Shown: piece after piece, positions 6,650-11,282 of the stretch | How positions within the stretch are numbered: position 1 is the stretch's first letter | How the letters are laid out: each line of letters opens with the position of its first letter | Source: DAOTVS01 sp034436375 | GTDB lineage: Bacteria > Chloroflexota > Anaerolineae > SpSt-313 | Reading direction: 5' to 3' | Length of the DNA stretch: 11,282 nt | Assembly: GCA_034436375.1 (NCBI GenBank) | Contig: DAOTVS010000287.1 | Location: 1 to 11,282, forward strand | Made by a program: the position numbers and the translations under genes | Notes under the pieces: model-generated | What the model saw: the letters and a program-made list of their open reading frames with translations, nothing else | Told to the model about the DNA's origin: nothing | Databases searched by the model: none

Positions 6650-7678
6650 TTACGGCTGCGGGATAGCGCGCGCCAGCCCCATCCTTACCCACACATAGCA
6701 GTGGTCCGACCCCTCATGGCAGCCGACGCGGGCCTGCTCGGCATACAGGTCGGCGGAATGAAAAACATAGTCCAGGCGTGTGAACGGGCCCAGCAGGGGC
6801 AAGACCCCCAGGTGCGCTTTATGGGGGAAGGTCAGCCCCAAGCCCCAGCCTGCCTCGAGGTAGGAATCAATGAGCACACGGGCCATATTGCGGTAGGCCA
6901 GGGAACCGCTGCTCATGTTAAAGTCGCCCAGCACGACGGTCCTGCCCTCCAGCCTGGCTGCACGCTGGGCGATATCGGCGACCTCTGCATTCAGCGCGGT
7001 CACATCGATACCCCACGGGATGCGCCCGCGCCAGCGCCACAGGATATGGGGCGGCTGGGGGTGCGCCACAATCACCCGCCAGACGGCGCCCTGCACGTCC
7101 AGCGTCGCCGCCAACGCCGCCCGACCCGTCCCTGCCGGTGCAAACCAGGCGCTGGCCACCACCGGGTAGCGGCTGAGGAGCGCGGTGTCGTGGTCGAGGG
7201 GGGCCATGACCATATAGGGATATTGTCCTTCCAGTTCCTGCCGGATCACACCGGCCGGATAGGGCTCCAACTCCTCAAGCGCCACGACATCGGGGTTCTC
7301 CCGGGCTATGGCGGCGATCAGCGAAGCAGGGGGCGGAACGCCCGCCTGCAGGTTAAAGGTCATAAAAGTCACGGAGCGTACCCCGGGCGCCGGCCGCGCC
7401 CGCGGCAGGTAGACCGCCCCGTAGAGCAGGCCAAAGAGGATGATCAACACCACCGGCATGGCCAGGGCAGCATGTGAGCGGCTCACAATGGCCAGTGGCA
7501 ACAGCACGATGAGCGGCACAAAGAAAAGCGGTGCCAGGTAATCGAGCATGGCGATCAGCGGCGCCTGCGGATCGACAGCCCGTGCGGCAAAGAAGGCGAG
7601 CACTCCGACGCCATAGGCCACACTCACGATAGCGACGATTTGGGTCCACAGCGGATAGCGCGAATAGTCGGGCGGCAC
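6650..7678 (-). CDS. Membrane-anchored endonuclease/exonuclease/phosphatase family protein (VanJ-like layout)
   Basis: From the GTG at 7676-7678 the protein has 342 residues. Three N-terminal membrane helices (about 11-35, 41-66, 70-91) are followed by an endonuclease/exonuclease/phosphatase domain. Its motifs are MTFNLQAG (N109), the acidic ALEELE (135-138), VIVAHPQPPH (H206), GDFNMSSGS (251-259), RLDYVFHS (D303) and a final SDH (324-326). This layout matches VanJ-like proteins, for which dephosphorylation of undecaprenyl pyrophosphate on the outer membrane face is known; other members are uncharacterised, so the substrate here is inferred at best. The GTG is chosen because an extended -10 box lies just upstream (7713-7720) and GAGG lies ten bases before it. 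An ATG at 7780 in the same frame would add 34 residues that look non-coding and would abut the divergent hydrolase promoter. Confidence 0.85.
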   Translation of the reverse strand: MPPDYSRYPLWTQIVAIVSVAYGVGVLAFFAARAVDPQAPLIAMLDYLAPLFFVPLIVLLPLAIVSRSHAALAMPVVLIILFGLLYGAVYLPRARPAPGVRSVTFMTFNLQAGVPPPASLIAAIARENPDVVALEELEPYPAGVIRQELEGQYPYMVMAPLDHDTALLSRYPVVASAWFAPAGTGRAALAATLDVQGAVWRVIVAHPQPPHILWRWRGRIPWGIDVTALNAEVADIAQRAARLEGRTVVLGDFNMSSGSLAYRNMARVLIDSYLEAGWGLGLTFPHKAHLGVLPLLGPFTRLDYVFHSADLYAEQARVGCHEGSDHCYVWVRMGLARAIPQP

Positions 7679-7712
7679 CGGTATAGCACCTCGCTGTCGT
7701 TCCTGTTGGGTC

Positions 7713-7721
7713 GTTATATCA
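7713..7721 (-). promoter_or_regulatory. Extended -10 promoter for the VanJ-like gene
   Basis: The minus strand reads TGATATAAC, a TGn-extended -10 box with 5/6 match to TATAAT. No good -35 is seen, as is common with extended -10 promoters. Transcription would begin near 7706, leaving a short leader before the GTG at 7678. Confidence 0.35.
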
Positions 7722-7780
7722 CACTCACCAGGGCTCGGACAGGAAAACTCCCTGCAATTGGCGGGCCAGGGGCGCAGCAT

Positions 7781-7808
7781 TTGACAGCCTGGCTTTCCCC
7801 TCTATCAT
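7781..7808 (+). promoter_or_regulatory. Sigma-70 promoter of the DDAH-family gene
   Basis: A perfect -35 TTGACA (7781-7786), a 16-base spacer and TATCAT (7803-7808). Transcription would start near 7815, giving a leader of about 40 bases that carries the ribosome binding site. It is the best promoter match in the window. Confidence 0.65.
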
Positions 7809-7855
7809 CGTGCGCATCCCGCTTACGAATTCTATTCTCATCCCTGGAGGCTCAA

Positions 7856-8719
7856 GTGAAGCAGTACGGCAGTCAGAGCATGGTTGCCCCTTTGCGGCGG
7901 GTGCTGGTGCGCCGGCCCGATGAGGCATTCGCGGTCGCCGACCCCGCCCGCTGGCACTATACCGGCCGGCCGGACCTGGCGCTGGCCCAGGCGCAGCACG
8001 ATGCGCTGGTCAGCGTGTTGCGCGCGGCGGGGGCGGAGGTGATCGATCACCCAGAGCCGCAGCCCGGCCGCGCGGATGCCATCTTTGTCCACGACCCGGC
8101 CATTGTCTGCGATGCGGGCGCCGTTATCCTCAGCATGGGCAAGGCCCTGCGCCGTGGCGAGGAGGCGGCGATGGCCCGCCGCCTGGCCGAGGTCGGTGTG
8201 CCCATCCACTATACCCTCCACGATGGTGCACGCGCCGAAGGGGGGGACCTCCTCTGGCTGGATCATGATACGCTGGCGGCGGGGCTGGGTTTCCGCACCA
8301 ACGCCGAGGGCGTGCGCCAGCTCGAGGAAGCCCTGACACCGTTGGGCGTGACCGTCATTCCCGTGCCCTTGCCCTACTACCAGGGCGCAGAGGCCTGCCT
8401 GCACCTGCAATCGCTGATCAGCCTGGTGGATGAAAAGGTCGCGCTCGTCTACCCGGCGCTCTTGCCCGTGCCTTTCTGGCAGTTGCTCCGGGAGCGGGGC
8501 TTTCAGATCATCGAGTTACCCGAGGAAGAGTTCCAGTCCATGGGCTGCAATGTCCTCGCCCTGGCCCCGAAAAAGTGCCTGGCGCTGGAGGGCAACCCTC
8601 GCACCCGGCACCTGCTGGAGGCGGCAGGGTGCGAGGTGGCTACCTACCCGGGGAGCGAGGTCTCATTCAAGGCCGAGGGCGGCCCCACCTGCCTCACACG
8701 GCCGATCTTGCGGGGCTGA
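7856..8719 (+). CDS. Arginine deiminase / dimethylarginine dimethylaminohydrolase family protein
   Basis: From GTG at 7856 the protein has 287 residues; GGAGG lies five bases before that GTG, which decides the start. It has the guanidino-group-modifying enzyme fold motifs: FVHDP (D80), EGGDLLWLD (E128-D131), CLHLQSLISLVDEK (H183), GCNVLALAPKK and, near the C-terminus, EGGPTCLTRP with the nucleophilic C279. The family hydrolyses the guanidinium of arginine or methylated arginine to citrulline, releasing ammonia or an alkylamine. The short length (no extra arginine deiminase insert) fits DDAH-type enzymes better than classical ArcA of about 410 residues, but substrate cannot be read from sequence. 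No arcB, arcC or arginine transporter is nearby. It runs divergently from the VanJ-like gene and overlaps the 3' end of the convergent WbsX-like gene by 26 bases. Confidence 0.9.
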   Translation: MKQYGSQSMVAPLRRVLVRRPDEAFAVADPARWHYTGRPDLALAQAQHDALVSVLRAAGAEVIDHPEPQPGRADAIFVHDPAIVCDAGAVILSMGKALRRGEEAAMARRLAEVGVPIHYTLHDGARAEGGDLLWLDHDTLAAGLGFRTNAEGVRQLEEALTPLGVTVIPVPLPYYQGAEACLHLQSLISLVDEKVALVYPALLPVPFWQLLRERGFQIIELPEEEFQSMGCNVLALAPKKCLALEGNPRTRHLLEAAGCEVATYPGSEVSFKAEGGPTCLTRPILRG

Positions 8720-9848
8720 GGTTCCCGCCAAATACCTCGCGCACCGCTTCCAGATAGCCCATGCCGTGCTCGCTATCCGGCTCCAGGTAGCTGCCCTCTG
8801 TCCACTCGTTCCAGCAGTTGATGTTGAGTGTGCGCAGGCCGGGGTTGCGGTCGAGGCGCTCTTTGATCACGGTGAGGGCGTCGCGAAAGGCCGCGGGTGG
8901 GTTCCCATCGATCGCATTCGTGTAGGGGTAGCCGATGGGCGCCCAGATATCCGATTGCACCGTGCGCGGTGAGGCGTCCCAGCCAACGGTAGCATTGGGG
9001 ATATAGGGCACGGGCAGGGCGCGCTCGGCCCAATCCCAGTAGGCCAGGTATGCCTCCAGCACGGCCCTGTAATCGGTGACGGGCGACTGGCGCAGGGGCA
9101 CGTGGTGGATCCACACATAGGAGCTGACGCTGTCGAAGCCCAGGTCGCGCACGAGTTGCACCGGGTCCGCCGGGACGCGCTCAGCCGGCAGAATGGCCTG
9201 CCCCCAGACGACCGCGTTGAGGTGCAGGCCGGGCAGGCCGGCGCTGCGCGTCTTGGCGCGAAAGCGGTCGAGGGCAGCCCGCGTCTCGGCGACGCCGCCG
9301 AAGCTTTCCAGCAGCCTGGTCAGGTCGTAGATAGAAAAGTAGGGGCAGCCGTCGATCGTGAAATGAGAGGGGTGTCGGAAGTAGCGTTCCACAATGTGAT
9401 CGGTCATCACGTCAAAGGTCTGCGGGGTGACGCGGCCGGGGTAGAGCAACTGGCCGCGCGTGCCGTACTTACACGGGTGGATGTTCTCCCAATCGTGGTT
9501 GGCCCACATGCAGCAGAATTTAACCCGGCTGTTGTTGGCGGCGCCCATGAACCCCTCTTCCAGGGCGCGCGCCAGGAAGGGTCCGTCGTCGTACCAATAC
9601 CAATCGAAAATCCAATAATCGATGCCGTGCCCGACCGCGGCCTCGATCTTTTGCGCCATCTGGCGCGGGTCCGCCTCGTCGAGGTAGCCCCAGGTGGGCA
9701 CGCGCGGCTGCCGGTGCCCGGGGAAGCGGGGGGTGGCGTACTTGACGAGTTGCCACTCCGTCCAGCCCTGGCCGTGCACCGCCTCGTTGCGCGGATCCAC
9801 GTGGTAGTTGGGAAAGTAGTACGAGCCGACGGTGTAGGGTTTAGTCAT
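8694..9848 (-). CDS. WbsX-like (GH99-like) family protein
   Basis: The protein has 384 residues. It has the features of the WbsX / glycosyl hydrolase 99-like family: an N-terminal SYYFPNYH (9-16), GQGWTEWQLVKYATPRFPGH (27-45), YWIFDWYWYDD (78-88), MWANHDWENI (114-123) and a C-terminal NINCWNEWTEGSYLEPDSEH (342-361). The family is often found in O-antigen and other polysaccharide loci and is structurally related to endo-mannanases; some members are labelled glycosyltransferases, but biochemical proof is scarce. No signal peptide or membrane helix is visible, so the protein is probably cytoplasmic. GAGGAG lies five bases before the ATG (9846-9848). No other polysaccharide genes are in the window. 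Its last 26 bases overlap the convergent DDAH-family gene. Confidence 0.88.
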   Translation of the reverse strand: MTKPYTVGSYYFPNYHVDPRNEAVHGQGWTEWQLVKYATPRFPGHRQPRVPTWGYLDEADPRQMAQKIEAAVGHGIDYWIFDWYWYDDGPFLARALEEGFMGAANNSRVKFCCMWANHDWENIHPCKYGTRGQLLYPGRVTPQTFDVMTDHIVERYFRHPSHFTIDGCPYFSIYDLTRLLESFGGVAETRAALDRFRAKTRSAGLPGLHLNAVVWGQAILPAERVPADPVQLVRDLGFDSVSSYVWIHHVPLRQSPVTDYRAVLEAYLAYWDWAERALPVPYIPNATVGWDASPRTVQSDIWAPIGYPYTNAIDGNPPAAFRDALTVIKERLDRNPGLRTLNINCWNEWTEGSYLEPDSEHGMGYLEAVREVFGGNLSPARSAV

Positions 9849-9879
9849 GTTTGCTCCTCAGTTTCTGACGTGGGTAGAG

Positions 9880-10043
9880 TCTCACGCAGAGTGCACGGAG
9901 GACGGTACGGAAGCACAGATGAACGCAGATAAACGCAGATGATCCAGTAGGCTGCAAGTCCTAGACTTGGCAAGTCTGGCTTGGCGCCAATGGGTATTTA
10001 CCTGCAAGTTCCGTACTCGTCTCCTCCGCACCTCCGCGTGAGA
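9880..10043. repeat. Inverted-repeat element with tandem CGCAGAT units
   Basis: Imperfect inverted arms at 9880-9911 and 10010-10043 share TCTCACGC(A/G)GAG and GTACGGA. Between them lie GATGAACGCAGATAAACGCAGATGATC-type short tandem repeats (9914-9944) and the alternating hexamers CAAGTC (9955-9960), GACTTG (9964-9969) and CAAGTC (9971-9976). The block has no coding character and resembles dispersed non-coding repeats seen in several GC-rich environmental phyla; MITE-like origin is an inference. Confidence 0.6.
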
Positions 10044-10050
10044 TCCATTT

Positions 10051-10275
10051 TCATCGTGTTTTGTGATGGGTTTGATCCTGGAAAGCTTGCAGGATCGCCG
10101 GTGCCTGCTCCGGACTGGTGTTGAGGTAAAACCCTGTTCCATTGGCCACAACTTGATATTGTACAACGGCGTCGGCCTGGAACCAACTGCCGGACCGCTA
10201 GTGCACTGCAGCTGGGCCACGTGCCCAAAGTGATCAAAGACCGGGTTGCGCCAAGCTCCCCTGGCCTCTCGGATT
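10051..10275 (-). pseudogene. Remnant of an unidentified coding region
   Basis: One minus-strand frame reads SWFQADAVVQYQVVANGT and later GFYLNTSPEQAPAILQAFQD before TGA at 10051-10053. It is preceded in the same frame by a stop near 10199. A neighbouring frame just upstream reads AWRNPVFDHFGHVAQLQCTSG. Both look like real protein text, so a frameshifted gene end is likely. No family is recognised. It directly follows the broken CPBP gene and abuts the inverted-repeat element. Confidence 0.4.
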
Positions 10276-10835
10276 GTAGTTGGTCCGGCCGGTAGCCAAG
10301 CCGACCGCGTGTCAGAATGACAATCAGCAGCGCCAGCACCCCAAAGCCGATGAGGGCGGCCAGGTTCAGGCTGGTCACGCCTACGGCAGGAAAGAGCGGC
10401 GCCAAAACGACCTGTGGGGTATTGACGCTGGCATGCGCCAGAGATGAAGATGCTCCCCCGAGTGTGATTAAAGACCCACGTCAGGATGATCGCTATAGCC
10501 AGAACCAACAGGAGAAACTCGGAAAAGTTGGTAAGGAACGTAGCGAGGCCGGTGCCCGGCCTCCCACTTGAGCCGGCCTCAAAAAGCCCGGCAGATGCCA
10601 GCAAGTCCACAACACACCCCAGAGCAGGGTGCCCCATAGCGGGCCATAGCGCGGCTGCATGCGGGGCAGCGCAAAGCTGGGCCAGCCGATCTCCTCGCCC
10701 AGCGGTCCACCGCCAAAGAACACGGCCACATAGGCCAACGGATAGCTCACCAGCAAGACGGGCGAAAGGCCCTGAAAGCCCGCCAGCCATCCCGTGAGTT
10801 CCCTCTCACCCTCAGGCGCGGCGTGGGTGACGAGG
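10270..10835 (-). pseudogene. CPBP family intramembrane metalloprotease, frameshifted
   Basis: Three frames in order make up one CPBP (Abi/CAAX protease) C-terminal half. The first holds GEEIGWPSFALPRMQPRYGP and WTCWHLPGF. After a shift at an A5 run on the plus strand (10581-10585) the second holds FLLLVLAIAIILTWVFNHTR and GSIFI. After a second shift near 10440-10443 the third holds LAHASVNTPQVVLAPLFP and a last membrane helix ending RGRLGYRP. These are motif 1 (EE, but the usual Arg of EExxxR is Pro here), motif 2 (W-x-x-x-H) and motif 3 (H-x-x-x-N) of the family. The N-terminal helices are missing; an ICMT-like gene end lies there instead. It is non-functional unless the shifts are sequencing errors. 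Confidence 0.8.
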
Positions 10836-11033
10836 TCAGGGCCTTCTGAATGGAACCAGCCGATCAACCCTTGCCATATAGCCTTTATACTCCTTGCCGA
10901 AGGCCTGCGTGAGTTGCTTCTCCTCCGTGCCGATGAAAATCATCACACCGGCATACAAAAAGACCGAAGCGACAAGACAGACCCAGGTCAGCGTCATCAG
11001 CGTGACGGCGGGAAGGATGAAGGAGGTCGCGCT
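10836..11033 (-). pseudogene. ICMT-like methyltransferase C-terminal fragment
   Basis: The minus strand encodes a hydrophobic helix (FILPAVTLMTLTWVCLVASV) followed by TEEKQLTQAFGKEYKGYMAR and VDRLVPFRRP, then TGA (10836-10838). The EE-x2-L-x3-FG-x-EY-x2-Y pattern followed by an R-L-x-P end is the C-terminal signature of isoprenylcysteine carboxyl methyltransferase / PEMT-like membrane methyltransferases. The N-terminal half is absent. An ATG at 11063-11065 opens a different frame (MTTQQEGEASPARPP) that stops after 22 codons, so another frameshift or a fused start is likely. The fragment runs straight into the broken CPBP gene. Confidence 0.6.
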
Positions 11034-11065
11034 GGAGATGCTTCTCCTTCTTGTTGAGTTGTCAT

Positions 11066-11139
11066 GTTTTCTTCACTATCACCTATCGTACTTTACGAAA
11101 TATCCCTCTCGTGGGTCTCGCGGGGAAGCAGCCTGGGAT
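11066..11139. other. Short intergenic stretch
   Basis: It contains a small inverted repeat, TCGTA-CTT-TACGA (11086-11098), between the DUF4097-like gene end and the ICMT/CPBP remnants. It is too weak to call as a terminator. Confidence 0.25.
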
Positions 11140-11282
11140 CTACTTGGTGTTGACGCTCACGTTGCCCGCGCCGCTCTTGACCGTGATCTCGACCCTGTCG
11201 GCGGCACCGTCGTAGCCCGGTGACTGGTATGTGTTGTCGTCCATCTTGCTGAACCGTGAGTCCACCATCACCTTGCCCAGCC
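11140..11282 (-). CDS. C-terminus of a DUF4097-like beta-repeat protein (partial)
   Basis: The last 46 residues are visible before TAG (11140-11142): LGKVMVDSRFSKMDDNTYQS, then PGYDGAADRVEITVKSGAGN and VSVNTK. The pattern V-x-I-x-V-x-S-G-A-G-x-V-x-V is typical of the C-terminal strands of DUF4097 / toast-rack type putative adhesin or envelope proteins. The rest lies outside the window, so the presence of a signal peptide or membrane helix is unknown. Its reading frame is clean. Confidence 0.55.
   Translation of the reverse strand, partial: LGKVMVDSRFSKMDDNTYQSPGYDGAADRVEITVKSGAGNVSVNTK

Noticed and set aside
6650..7780. ATG at 7780 as start of the VanJ-like protein
   Set aside because: No ribosome binding site, a Cys/Pro-rich extension unlike the family, and it would place the extended -10 box inside the gene; GTG at 7678 fits better.
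9102..9932. Open plus-strand frame of 276 codons opposite the WbsX-like gene
   Set aside because: Antisense to a well-supported protein and has no recognisable motif.
9914..9944. CRISPR array from the CGCAGAT repeats
   Set aside because: The units are about 10 bases, without spacers of regular length, and no cas gene is near.

Overview
The window is GC-rich, gene-dense bacterial DNA. The gene content and the intergenic repeats (CACAGATGAACGCAGAT-type runs, ATCCGTT runs, long imperfect palindromes) best suit a Chloroflexota-like organism. That is a judgement from general familiarity, not from a search. Most genes lie on the minus strand. No tRNA, rRNA, CRISPR array or intact transposase gene was seen.

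Layout from left to right. Positions 1-314 hold a ZIP-type metal transporter fragment, directly downstream of and in frame with the uxaC stop. Uronate isomerase uxaC follows (315-1718, minus). Then comes a small cobamide group on the minus strand: cobU (1917-2483), cbiR (2480-3283, ATGA overlap with cobU) and cobS (3464-4213), with a 136-bp imperfect palindrome between cobS and cbiR. CbiR should open the nucleotide loop of unsuitable cobamides to give adenosylcobinamide phosphate. CobU would add GMP to this, and CobS would attach a new lower-ligand nucleotide. The three genes therefore form a salvage and remodelling module without corrin-ring synthesis genes nearby.

Upstream of cobS is a membrane-anchored rhodanese (4388-5038, minus). 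It is interrupted by one in-frame TGA exactly where related proteins have the second Cys of a C-x-C-P motif, so it is either a selenocysteine candidate or a fresh nonsense mutation. A strong hairpin follows its final stop. Divergent from it is galT (5348-6376, plus). Then come a scrambled gene remnant (6377-6649), a membrane-anchored VanJ-like endonuclease/exonuclease/phosphatase protein (6650-7678, minus) and, divergent from that, an arginine deiminase/DDAH-family hydrolase (7856-8719, plus) with a good sigma-70 promoter. The hydrolase overlaps the 3' end of a convergent WbsX-like (GH99-like) protein (8694-9848, minus) by 26 bp.

The right end (9849-11065) is decaying DNA. It holds an inverted-repeat element with short tandem repeats, an unidentified remnant, a CPBP intramembrane protease broken by two frameshifts, and the C-terminal part of an ICMT-like methyltransferase. 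The last 143 bases are the C-terminus of a DUF4097-like repeat protein that runs off the window.
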